Source: Cacajao melanocephalus
Lineage: Eukaryota > Chordata > Mammalia > Primates > Pitheciidae
Assembly: GCA_963573385.1 (NCBI GenBank)
Contig: CAUYLG010061887.1
Location: forward strand, 1-64,000
Reading direction: 5' to 3'
Length of the DNA stretch: 64,000 bases
The notes beneath the pieces are model-generated. The model did no database searches. It worked only from the letters and a program-made list of their open reading frames with translations, and was not told where the DNA came from. Each line of letters opens with the position of its first letter. Position 1 is the first letter of the stretch. This document shows, piece by piece, positions 51,440-64,000 of the stretch. The position numbers and the translations under genes are program-made.

Positions 51440-53608
51440 CGTGAAGAGGTAGTTCATATTATTTATTCCTTTAGGGACAAGAAAAAAAAAGCACAGAAAC
51501 TGGAGTTTCAACTATAAAAACACATAAAGTCCCAGAGACCACAGTTCCCAAGGTTTGAGTTTAGCCACCACACTGCTGGAACCTCACCTACTTAAACCTC
51601 TGCACGTTCACCAGGGCCAGGAGGAGGTGCTGGGAACACACTCAGTAACTAGGACAGTGCCTGGCACACACCCCAGTCTGTAAATGTTGAGTGATGAAAA
51701 TGAGTAATAAAAAGCTTGCATGCATACTGCCTGGGATAAAAGAGAATTCTCATGGGGACCCTCTTCCACCTGCACACCAAGAACTAAGCAGTTTTATAAC
51801 AGCAAGGTGAGCAAAACTGAGGCCCCCAAGTGGGTGTGAACTTAAGCACAGCAACAGTCTCAGCTTCTGGAAATAGTGTCGAAGCCAGTCATTAAAACTA
51901 TCTTCAAGTCATTCTTCCAGTAAATGAAAAAGCAGAGTGCAGTATCCAGCTGTCTCAGATTAAAGCAGAGTAGTGGGGGGAAATGAGAAACAGAGTAAGG
52001 GTTTCCAATTACTGCTAACAGGAGGGTGTTCAGAAGGGAGGAAATTAATGGAATCATCAAAAGCCTGCTGATTTTACTTCAAATGAATTAAATCAACTTC
52101 AATCTGTCCCTGTTTCAACAGAGACGTCGGGCTAGTTAGTGCCTGGCTGCCTAAAAGTTGCCCAGGCTGGATCAGAGGGGCTAAGCAACAATTAACCAAG
52201 GCTGAGAAATCTTTGTTTTCCCCTTCAGATAGAGGCTAAAAAGACAGGGCCAGACAATGGTTCTGAGGCAGGCGGTACTAATTCTCTCCAAGCCAGGAGT
52301 CTTCTGGCTTGCCAATACAAACACCATCAGGCTCCAGTGGGAAATAAAGGCTGAAAACGGGGTCAAATTCAATCTAAAGAACAGCAAATTCCCCTAGGAC
52401 AGTGAAAACATTCACAGCTGCCCTAGACAGAGTGGGCAGAAGAGAGAAGGAAGGAGGAAGAGTGGGGAGCTCTGGAGGAACCCCTCACACAGATGGCTTG
52501 CATAGGGTCTTTTAGGATTGCCTTGTGTGTACTTTAACCCCCAAAGCACTCAACATACATGCTAGCTCTGCCAAAGTGCTGAGGAGTAAAAAGGAGTACA
52601 AAGGAAGGAGAGGAGGAAGGATGAAAGGGAGGAGGGTGAAGGAAGACAACTGTACCAAGAAGGGAGAAACTGAAGAAAAGAAGAGGTAGCTGGATACAAT
52701 TCCTTATTCCATCCATCCAGGTCTACCATGAGCCACACACTGTGCCAGGCAGTGAGGAATGTCGAATAACAATCCTGAGCACCCTGGAAATCAGATATCC
52801 TGCGAAGCTGGCAGTGGGGTGAGATAAACAGGCACGACAGTGATGCTAAGTCATTCTCTCTGTAGACAGGTGTTACGGCATTAGCACAACTGTAGGTGCC
52901 AAGACTCCAAAAAGAAAAGCTATTCTCTCCAATTCCCAAACTTGTCTCTAGTTTCACTTCTGGCAAGCCAGTCTCTGGATGGGATTCTGATCAACAGAAG
53001 TTCTCATACACAGAAAAAAAGTAAAAAAAAAAAAAAAAAAGTAACAAGCCAGCAGAAGTTCCTGACCCTGAGGAGGAAGCTGTCAAAGTAAAGCATTAAA
53101 GAATCCAGAGTATCAGAGCACAAAAGGCATCAGAGAGCTAGTCCATGTTCATTTCACCCTTGAGTAACATGAGGTCTCTTCAGTTACTGTCAGTCAGAGG
53201 TGGTGCTGGGGCCGAGATGCCCAGGACCCTGGCTCAGGGTCCTGGTTCTTCATACCAGAGCCGAGACTGAGGAAAGGCTTCGGAAAATGCTGACTTTTAG
53301 AACTCACTGCTGCCTCAGGGGGCAGAATAGGAAATGAAAGTAACTGGGCTCACCAGGTCTGGCTCCTTGCTGTAGGGCAGTATGCAAGGACCAGACCAGC
53401 ACGGAGAAGAGACACATCTGCCAGCATCCTCCCTTAATCATTTAACCTCTTCTCAGTTTTATTAGGTTGGCCCACCTGTAGTAGCCTATTTCTAAGAGGG
53501 CCACCTATTTCCCTAGTTGGTTCAAGATCTCTCCACTCCCTCTGTCCTCACCTCAGCAAAATTTGCTCTGAAAGGGTCAGACAGGTTTTTTTCAGCCCAA
53601 GTACAAAT
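51440..53608. other. Intron block with purine-rich tracts
   Basis: No Alu. Purine-rich on the plus strand at about 52435-52480 and 52575-52695. A short reverse L2-like piece lies at 52720-52850 (catgagccacacactgtgccaggcagtgagg). An A18 run is at 53024-53040. Confidence 0.55.
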
Positions 53609-53808
53609 TGGTGGTTCTCAAAGTGTGGTCTTCAGACCAGCAGCAGCAGCAACTGCTGCTGCATGTAAGAACTTGATAGACATGCACATTTTTAAACCTC
53701 AACCCAGACCTACTGAATCAGAAGCTCCAGGGATGAGACCCAGCAATCTGTGTTTAACAAGCCCTCTAGAGGAATCTGATGCTAGCTCAAATTTAAAACT
53801 CACTACTG
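53609..53808 (-). mobile_element. MER5A-like hAT-Charlie element
   Basis: tggtggttctcaaagtgtggtcttcagaccagcagcag, cccagacctactgaatcagaagctccaggg, atctgtgtttaacaagccctctagagg, ending aaactcactactg. Confidence 0.88.
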
Positions 53809-54985
53809 CAAATAATCTCCAAGGTCCAGCCTGTTGATTATCTCATGAGTATGTACCTCTTATCTGGCACACCTGAATGACCTCTAGAATTTCAAATCTG
53901 GGAGCCCACATACCTGCCACTGGAGGAAAGCGGAGCTTCCCAACTCAGTATATCGTTCTCTTGCTTCCAGGGTTCAAGACCTTGTGCAAGAGAGTACAGA
54001 AGGTGAGGATGGAACTCTCTTTAAGCCCTAACCAGAGACTGGGAAGCACAAGCGTGAAAAAAGGTCCTGATGACTCTGAATGACCTCACCTAGTAGTACT
54101 GTGAACAAAGCAGGACCTTTCCACACCAGCTCTAGGCTGGTGAGACCAGCCTTCAGAAGGGATTCAGGTGGGCCAATGCACCTAGGCCTTTCCTTGACTG
54201 GAGAGTTTGCCTGAGGCTGATCTGCCCAGATCCCACCCTGCCAAATGGTACTGCAATATTTGGACTGCAGCAAAACTGGCCTGAGCAGGACACTCAGGGG
54301 GGTTCTCTGTAAGGTTTCAACATGAGGCCTGCAGAATACACCAAGCACCTACTGTGGTTCCCACTGACACTTCCTGGTACACAACAGAGGGGAGAGTGTG
54401 TTTCCACTTGCATGTGCCAGGCAGTGAGCACTGTGATGCAGAACCTGACATCTCATGTACCTCTACCACAGCCTAATAGAACAGAATTAAGAAATCTGCC
54501 AGCTCCCTCTCTGCTTCCCTGTTCTTTGCCCCAAACTGCTCTTCTTAGCCTTCTGCTTCTCCAACTCCTATCAAGTTTCATTTCCAGCAGGAACTCTGGC
54601 TTCTCAGAGGAAAATGAATTACTGACTTCTAGGTCACTCAAAATCCTGACTATGATAGCCTTGTCTGACATAACCAGTTATTCACACACACAAAAATTTT
54701 TTTTGATGATCCCTCCTTTCCCTTCTCATCTTCTTTACCCCAGGAATGAGGCATTATCACATTTAGAAGTCCATGCTTTAGATTTAGATTCCATAGGTTT
54801 GGGCTTCAAGCTCAAGATTTGGGGCTTTGTTGGAAACTTGTGTTTGATCTTGTATACAAAGGGGGCCATTAAATGCCGCCTCCAACTAGGGATGGATGGG
54901 GGATTAACCAGTTAGTGTTAACGAAGTGCTCTGAGCAATTCAGAAAAGAGCTGCTGACTGAAAAAAATAGTATTATAATAATCCT
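53809..54985. other. Unassigned intron sequence with long chance frame
   Basis: Contains the longest open frame of the window (54322-54915, plus strand, 197 codons), which has no recognisable domain and lies antisense in an intron. No Alu. Confidence 0.5.
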
Positions 54986-54989
54986 TTCC

Positions 54990-55080
54990 ATTGGAATAGA
55001 CTTTTATTGTTTAGGAAGGACTTTTACCTATATTATCTCACTTAATCCTATTATTCACAATCTTAACTATTCCTGCAAGG
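54990..55080 (-). mobile_element. MIR fragment
   Basis: Reverse MIR core: acttttacctatattatctcacttaatcctattattcacaatc. Confidence 0.6.
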
Positions 55081-56265
55081 CCAGGGTCTGCGTTACTGGT
55101 GACAGATTTTCTGAATGCTAGGGAGGGGAGCCAGTTGAACAGCAAAAGACTCTAAACTGCCTAACAACAAGGTATTGAGAACAACAGCATAAATAAAGGG
55201 TTCCTTTGCTAAAAGCCACTCTAAGGAAACCCGAGACATATCTCTGCTGGAAGTCACAATAGTTGTCCGCACCCTTGAATACATCAAATCACAGACAATC
55301 CTCACTTCAACTTCTCCAATTACCCCAGCCCGATCCAAGATGACAAATCCTGGAATACATCTGAAGGGCTCAGACGCCAGCTGCTCCTCAACTCTTCTCC
55401 CTTCCCCAAGCAATTAAGAACCTCTGACACCCTCCAGCCTCCCCATGGAATTTGTGATACCAGCTAAGACCCACATGGGACCCCACACGGTGCATCAGAC
55501 TTGCTGAAATAAAGTACCTTTGTCAGACATGCCTCCTATGAGTTGGCTGAGCTAAGGCAGGTGATGAGGGTCAAGAAGCATGTACTCCTGTGGCCTGTCC
55601 TGAGTGACCTCTCCCCTCGGACCAGAAGGGCAGCCTCACCTAGCCCATCATTTCCTGTCCCATGGTTAAATAGGTGCCCACTGCTATTCTTCTCATCCCC
55701 AATCCTCTCCTACAAATTGCACCTAAAATTAACATCCTCCTCCAACGCTCTTTCCGTTCTTGTTTAGACTCGTTCAACCTCTTGATTCATTAACTAGTGT
55801 TTGTTTTTTCTTTAACCCTTTGATCCTTAGGATACTCCAAGAGAGCTTGTTTCTCTTCTTCCTCCTGCTCCTCCTCTTCCACAATTCTAACAGTTCAGCC
55901 AGGACAGGTACCTGCCTCCACTAGCAGCATCTCACTCCTCTCTGGGTGCTTCCTCAAACGATGTTTTTGGTGTGCTCAACCTAAATCCCTGAATTCTCAG
56001 GCTAAGGTTAGACTTTAGTTTTCTTTTTTGAAACTACAGCTACTGAACACACTCCACCAGGGTGAAAGAGACCACTTCTTCGTCCACAGGGCAAGAAACA
56101 AACAAGTTTAGGGAATACAGTATATCAGACATCCAGAGTTACAACAGTGACATGGGAAGTTCCAAGGAAAGGAAGTGCTGAGATGAGCAGAGCAGACACT
56201 ATACTCTCCTCCTCTTCTCCCTCCAGACTCCCCGCAACAGTGGGCTGTCCCTGACACTGGCCAAG
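55081..56265. other. Unassigned intron sequence
   Basis: No element recognised; a pyrimidine-rich run lies at 55848-55882. Confidence 0.5.
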
Positions 56266-56269
56266 TGCC

Positions 56270-56475
56270 ACATTATAACAATGATGATGATAACAGCAAC
56301 ATTTCATCTTTACCACAACCCTATAAGGTATGCATGTTATCATCCCAATTTCACAGATAGGAAGAGCTGAGGGACGCAGAGTTTCAGAAACTTGCTTAAA
56401 ATTCCACGAGTGGCAGAACTAGGATTCAAACCAGCCTGTCTGGCCCAAGAGACTGCCTTCTTCACCTGACTATGC
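56270..56475 (-). mobile_element. MIR
   Basis: Reverse MIR: caacatttcatctttaccacaaccctataaggtatgc, atcccaatttcacagataggaagagctgagg, ctaggattcaaaccag. Confidence 0.85.
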
Positions 56476-56494
56476 CCCTCTGTCTCCTGCTACC

Positions 56495-56735
56495 CACTAA
56501 CTCCTACTTGCCTTTAGATCTCAGTGTAGACTTCTCTCCCTCAGAAAAGCCTTCCAGGACCAACTCAAACTGAGTCAGGAGACCCCTGATGAGTATTCCT
56601 GTGCAGTGTAGTGACTTCCCTGATCATAGCATGTATCACATGGAATTGTTCTATTTTCAGTAGCTGGCACAGTCTTGGTATTCAGCAGGAGCTCAACAAG
56701 TACTTGTGGAATATATCAGAGTGCTAAACCATAAG
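56495..56735 (+). mobile_element. L2 3' end
   Basis: Forward L2: cctttagatctcagtgtagacttctctccctcagaaaagccttccagg, gtagctggcacagtcttggtattcagc, caacaagtacttgtgg. Confidence 0.7.
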
Positions 56736-57084
56736 CTCTGCATTCCTCAGTGCAGAGCACAGTTCCTGGCTGCCGATGCCCTCCTCTCACAGGCTTACTA
56801 CATATGATTAACTTCTGTCAAGATCCACCCTACTACCTCATCCCCAGAAAGCCCTCTGTGGCATTACACACCTCCTGCCCACCTTATGTCAACACATACT
56901 TGCTAAAGGAGTTAACATTCATGAAAATACCAAACCCAATCTGTCCCACAGCAACCCTAGGGTTCGGAGCAAGTCTGTAGCGTTCATGTACCATGATATA
57001 CAGAACAAAGGGTTCAAGTTCTCCAAAGCTGCAATTCCCAGAGGTCATAACAAGCTGGCCAATCCCTTCAAATCAAAGTCAGTC
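56736..57084. other. Unassigned intron sequence
   Basis: No element recognised. Confidence 0.5.
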
Positions 57085-57093
57085 AAGATTCTA

Positions 57094-57369
57094 CGGCTGG
57101 ATGCAGTGGCTGATGTCTGTAATACCAGCACTTTGGGAGGCCAAAGTGGACGGATCATGAAGTCAGGAGTTTGAGACCAGCCTGACCAACATGGTGAAAC
57201 CTCATCTCTACTAAAAATACAAAACTTAGCGGGGCATAGTGCCGTGCGCCTGTAGTCCAAGCTACCTGGGAGGCTGAGGCAGAAGAATCACTGGAACCCG
57301 GGAGGCAGAGGTTGCGGTAAGCAGACTGTGCCATTGCACTCCAGCAGAGCAAGACTCCATCTCGAAAAA
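57094..57369 (+). mobile_element. Alu with target-site duplication
   Basis: Forward Alu flanked by aagattcta at 57085-57093 and 57370-57378. Confidence 0.96.
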
Positions 57370-57459
57370 AAGATTCTAAGAGTTGGAATCCTGCTCTTAG
57401 GAAAACCTGTCTGACATGCTCCCAAGAGAAAGAACTAAGACTAGGAGCTCCTGTTAATT

Positions 57460-57790
57460 CCATTCAAGAAATACACTCAAAGCCTACTCTCCTTCCTTCA
57501 AACCCTATTAATTCTAGTGGTAAGGGAGATGGATGATGTCTGACAGAAGAGGCTGAGCTGGAACTTGAAGGATAAAGAGAAGTATGACAGGAAGAGGCAG
57601 GAGGTAGAATTCTAGCCACAGGAAGAACAGGATGAGAACAGGCTTGAAGGTGCTAACGTTTAGTAAATGAAGGAGTCGTCCCTTAGCCTTGATATTTAGA
57701 AACAGACGTAGAGGCAGAGGAAGCTGTGGCTGCAAAGGCAGTAGGTAAGAAAGTGAAGCCAAACCCAAGTGGCAGTTCCCGAGTCCCTCT
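57460..57790 (-). mobile_element. L2-like fragment
   Basis: Antisense old repeat of the same type as 26280-26740 (ctgagctggaacttgaaggataaagag, gatgagaacaggcttgaaggtgc). Tentative. Confidence 0.4.
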
Positions 57791-57931
57791 CTAACGTCAG
57801 GATATGTTTAGAGCCAGCATGATTTTCATATACATTCCAACTTATCTTCACTTCCCACTGGTAATGAAAGCCGACCTTTCCGCCTTCCTTGCACTAGGCA
57901 ATTCTTACTCTGCTATAAAGAAATACTTGAG

Positions 57932-58243
<312 letters not shown>

Positions 58244-58624
58244 AAAGAAATACTTGAGACTAGGTAATTTATTTAAAAAGAGATTTAAACTGGCTCACGG
58301 TTCTGTAAGCCGTACAGGAAGCATAGTGGCATGTGCTTCTGGGGAGGCCTCAAGAAGCTTTCAATCATGGTGGAAGTCAAAAGGGTAGCAGACACATCAC
58401 ATGGTGAGAATGAGAACAAAAGGGAGAAAGTAGGGTGGGGAGAGGGTGCCACACACTTTTAAACCTCCAGATCTCATGTGAACTCAGAGTAAGAGCGCAC
58501 CATCAAGGAATGGCCCAAGCCATTCATGAAGGATCTGCTCCCATGATCCAAACACCTTCCACCAGACCCTACCTCCAACACTGGCAATTATAATTTAACA
58601 TGAAATCTGACGGGAACACACTTT

Positions 58625-58942
<318 letters not shown>

Positions 58943-58943
58943 T

Positions 58944-60925
58944 AACTCTTCATCACCTAGTAGGATCCATACAGGGTTCAAAATCCTCACCCAAGCTATA
59001 AGGTAGCATACCCTGTAATGCACTCTTCTAGGCAGGTGGCCTGGGCCCTGTCTTTTCTCTGCAGAAGAGCACCACAACACCTGCATCCCTGAGGCATGAA
59101 GACACTTTCACATGCTTTTCCACTTCCTCCCCAGAAGGCTGGGGACAGAATACTATGAGGAACCATTACTCAGTGGGGAGGCCCCACACACTGCTACTGC
59201 TCACAGGGCCGTGGACTTGCTCCTGCTTTCCTCACATGGAGGACAAGCCATGATTCTGCATCCTCCTATGGAGTAACCCCACCTATGGAGTACCTTTCCC
59301 ACGATGAGTGTGTTGAATCTGCTGGGATGATCACTGGCCTGGTTATAGCAAACGAGCAAAATACAAAGGATTTTGTCCCTGTGATCAATTAGCTTATATG
59401 CAAACACATACAGAATCAAGAACAAAGAGCAAAAACCCCAAGAGTCATGTGTAGAGATATCAAAGCTCAGAGACGTGTGTGAGAAGTATAAAGCAGACAG
59501 CCACATAGCCTACTGAAGGGCTCCCACTAACTTCATGGGCCACTAATTAGAAACTGTGAGCAACCATGCATAGTCATCAAGGAGCCTTAGTAGGGCTGCA
59601 CTGGCTCAAGACTCCACTGGTTGCTTTCCAATCCAGCCTCTGGATCATAATGAGATCAGTGGGGAAGAGAGGGATCCAAGACTTTTCTCCCATCTGCCAC
59701 CAAACCTCTCTGTGCCTAGGCCAGTGCTCAAGAAACACTGACAGGCTGATCCTCACACCCACTCACTCATAGTCTAGTGTGCGACAATCCCAATGACATT
59801 CTCTGGTGCCTCTTACCATAGCCAGAGTCAACAAGGCCGAACCATCAGAACCCAAGCCAGTGACAATAAACACAAAGGTCGGCCCTCTCCCAAGGAGACA
59901 TGTGTCTACTACAGGGAAAGAACTGATCGAGCCCTTTGTATTTCATAAAGTGTTGCTCGTTACTCAGAATAACAAAGGATGAAGCAGAATTATTTCATAG
60001 CCCTGTTTTTACTCGGTGATAACTTCCTGAAACATTCTGTGCCCCCTCCCCATTGAAATACCAAAAATACTTTTGTGATTTAAACAGAATGAAAAAAAAA
60101 ACTTGGCTAAGAAATCCTGAAGAGAATCTGTTTACCTTCCCTGTACTACTTCCCAGAATTATGAATGACGAAACAATTCTCCTTTAAAAGATTTGATTAC
60201 TGGCAAAGCTAATAAGTCAAAGAAGTTAAACAAGAAAAAAAATCTCCATCACCAGGGATGCCAATAAATCTGTGTAGAAAAGGGCTCCTAAAAGAAGAAA
60301 TACGAATATAGCTAAGAAAGGCAACAGGAGGCAAAAGGACTACCAAATGGGAAAAAGATATTTCTTATTTTTTAATTCTAATGTTATATTCTCCCTGATG
60401 TGTTTTGGAATCATGTAAAATGCAACCTTTCAATCACATCACTGTGCTGATAAAATAAAGTATGTCTTTAAAAGAACAGCCCTTGGCATTCTCATATTTA
60501 ATATGTAAGGTTTTAAAACTGAGTCCAAACGTTCCTAACAAATAGCATCCCTGAGGAACATCAGCTCTGAAATACCAACAAGGCAGCCTCCCTGAACAGA
60601 ACCAACAGTTCACAGTGAGATCACTTAGCTGATCTCACTCCAGCATCAACATCTCAGAAGGGTATTTACCATTCTTTGCTACTCATCTTCATGTATGGGA
60701 AACCAGTATGTGTTATTTGAGAAATTAGGGACTCAGGAAAACGTCATGAATATCAAGGATCTAACTCTACTACTCAGTATGCACTGAATTGAATCAAACA
60801 GAATCCAAGAGATACAGAAGAAACAAGGAGCACATTCCAACTCTGAGTCTGTCTGAACCAAGCAGCTGTGGCTGTGTCATAAAACCAAAGTGTGGAGTGA
60901 TATCAATTGATGCTAGGATCCGATC
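58944..60925. other. Unassigned intron sequence
   Basis: About 2 kb with no recognised repeat or exon. Confidence 0.5.
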
Positions 60926-60929
60926 TTCC

Positions 60930-61170
60930 AATATGAGCATTATTTGTGTACCTGGCAATGTTCCAAATGCCTTACATATACTATCTTATTTGATCCTCAC
61001 TACAATCTTATAAAGCAGACATTATCATCCCCATTCTGGTGAAATACAGACAGTGAGGTCACGAAAATTACCCAAGGCAACACAAGTAGCAAGGAATACA
61101 GGCAGTATTCCAACCCAGACAATCTGACTCCAGAGTCCATGCTTTTCATCAGACTATGCAGTCATTCCAA
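60930..61170 (-). mobile_element. MIR
   Basis: Reverse MIR, well kept: tggcaatgttccaaatgccttacatatactatcttatttgatcctcac, catccccattctgg, gactccagagtccatgc. Confidence 0.88.
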
Positions 61171-61368
61171 AAAACAAGGTGAAGAGCTGAAGCATAACGG
61201 TAGCTAGATATAATACTGAGCTACACTCATGATCTCAGTGGCTCCCTGAGAGCTGCAGGTGGTATTTACTATTTTGAGGTGTACATGAATTGAATCCCAC
61301 TCCACCTCATAAAGACAGCTGTGTGAAGAAATCCTAGGGACAATCCTGTTCTTAAAAAGTTACAGTCA

Positions 61369-62855
<1,487 letters not shown>

Positions 62856-62859
62856 ATCA

Positions 62860-63000
62860 CCAGTCTCTGAACAAGTTATCGAACCTCTCCTCTGGCTCAG
62901 TTTCTCTTTTATGAAATGGTTCCACAACCAACTATCTTGGGTGTTCGAAGAGCTTTATATGCAATGATAACAGAGCCTGACACATATATGATGCTCTATA
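62860..63000 (+). mobile_element. MIR
   Basis: Forward MIR: gtctctgaacaagttatcgaacctctcctctggctcagtttc, gagcctgacacatatatgatgctc. Confidence 0.65.
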
Positions 63001-63650
63001 TACATCAGTTTCCCACTCGTCCTCTCCTCTCAACTCAGTGAACATTATCTCTGACTCCAGGGTCCTTCCGAGATGAGGTGAGCCAGGGCCACCTGCCAAC
63101 ATCTCTTTGCTACGGGCCAAAGCCAAGTCATCTCCCAGCGAACCTAGTTCCCAACATTTTCCATTTTCAATGAAAACTAACTGTCTGGCTTTCTCACTGT
63201 CGTATAGAAATGCAGATGGGTGTTTTCCCTGATATTCTAAAATTGTTTTAGGTGACTGTGTGACATTTAACATGGCCTAACATGTCATGGCAACATTTTA
63301 AAAGGAAAAAAATCAGAAACAAGTAAATACTGAGTATGTTTAGTAAATAAGCTTAGGAAAGAAAGAGAATGCAAACAAAAGCTTTTTATGAGTCAGCAAG
63401 CCAGCTGGACTGAGATCAAACTATGCAAACATGAGCTTTCTGAAAGGCAGTGAGGATTCCCGAAGTAAATTAATCCTCCTCACTGGTCAAATTTGATAAC
63501 GGCTCTTATCTCCAACTCAAACAGTACTTTGCACCTTAAATTTTATATTTCAATGACAGCAAAGAATATCATCTGCATAAAAAGTCTACTGCACATTGTG
63601 ACTCAACAGTAGGTCACATACCAATTCTGTTGTTGTTTGGGAATTACATC
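63001..63650. other. Intron sequence with transcription-factor motif cluster
   Basis: No transposon recognised. Between 63323 and 63430 lie two GTAAATA forkhead-like sites, two ATGCAAAC octamer-like sites and one ATGAGTCAGCA AP-1/MARE-like site. Significance unproven. Confidence 0.35.
63388..63398 (+). promoter_or_regulatory. AP-1 / NF-E2-type site
   Basis: ATGAGTCAGCA contains a perfect TGAGTCA AP-1 core extended to the RTGABNNNGC antioxidant-response pattern used by NRF2/BACH/NF-E2 with small Maf proteins. Occupancy cannot be judged from sequence. Confidence 0.4.
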
Positions 63651-63654
63651 ACAC

Positions 63655-63805
63655 ATTTTATATGCCAAGTGCCTTCCAATCATTTTTATTAGTCTACACA
63701 ACACCAACTTAACATTCTTAAGGATTATTGTTTCTGTTTTGCAGAAGACACAAAGAGGTCATTTGATTTGCCTCAGGCCAGACAGCAAGTCTCAAGATTA
63801 CAGGT
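63655..63805 (-). mobile_element. MIR
   Basis: Diverged reverse MIR: tatatgccaagtgccttccaatc, gttttgcagaagacacaaagaggtc. Confidence 0.6.
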
Positions 63806-64000
63806 AAAATGAAACAGCTGGGAGATCTGAGAAAGGCTGCTACACTAGGAAGAGATCTTAATTCCTCCTAGTCCAAGAAAGGCAAATTGGGTAGCATGTG
63901 CACAGATTTTATTTTTAATTCTGATCTACCCACTGCATGATGTCACTAGGTGTGAAGAATAAGATATATCTCCTTTTGCCAGTCTTAAAAAGGAAACTTT

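Noticed and set aside
53609..53650. CAG-type trinucleotide tract (cagcagcagcaactgctgctg)
   Set aside because: Only a few units within a MER5A-like element; part of its inverted-repeat body rather than an expandable repeat.

Overview
The window is primate nuclear DNA, human or a close relative. Roughly thirty Alu copies on both strands, several with intact target-site duplications, lie among THE1/MST-type MaLR LTRs, class I ERV LTRs, hAT-Charlie DNA transposons, MIR, L2 and old L1 sequence. Long open frames are absent apart from one spliced gene.

That gene is the 3' half of SUSD6 (sushi domain-containing 6, also KIAA0247 or DRAGO) on the minus strand. Four coding exons join in frame with GT/AG borders: 23780-23583 (sushi/CCP domain), 22563-22425 (juxtamembrane and transmembrane), 18445-18027 (cytoplasmic tail) and 16869-16844 (last residues and stop). 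Together they encode 260 residues. The upstream exon with the start codon and signal peptide was not found and should lie beyond 64000. A 3' UTR of about 4.1 kb, free of Alu copies, appears to run from 16843 down to about 12705, where a variant poly(A) signal and a Pumilio-type site sit.

Layout: 1-12.7 kb is intergenic DNA downstream of SUSD6, dense in repeats, with an inverted duplication of about 260 bp (9160-9428 and 11104-11359). 12.7-16.9 kb is the terminal exon. 16.9-23.8 kb holds the other three exons and their introns. 23.8-64 kb is one large intron with nested transposons, Alu-poor blocks and a possible enhancer cluster near 63.3-63.4 kb.

I found no other protein gene, no convincing RNA gene and no novel biological system. 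The most informative observations are structural: the inverted duplication, a trimeric Alu, a forward Alu with a poly-T tail, nested insertions, and a dileucine sorting motif completed across the last splice junction. Repeat family names and identities come from recognition by eye and are approximate; repeat edges may be off by tens of bases unless a target-site duplication is cited.
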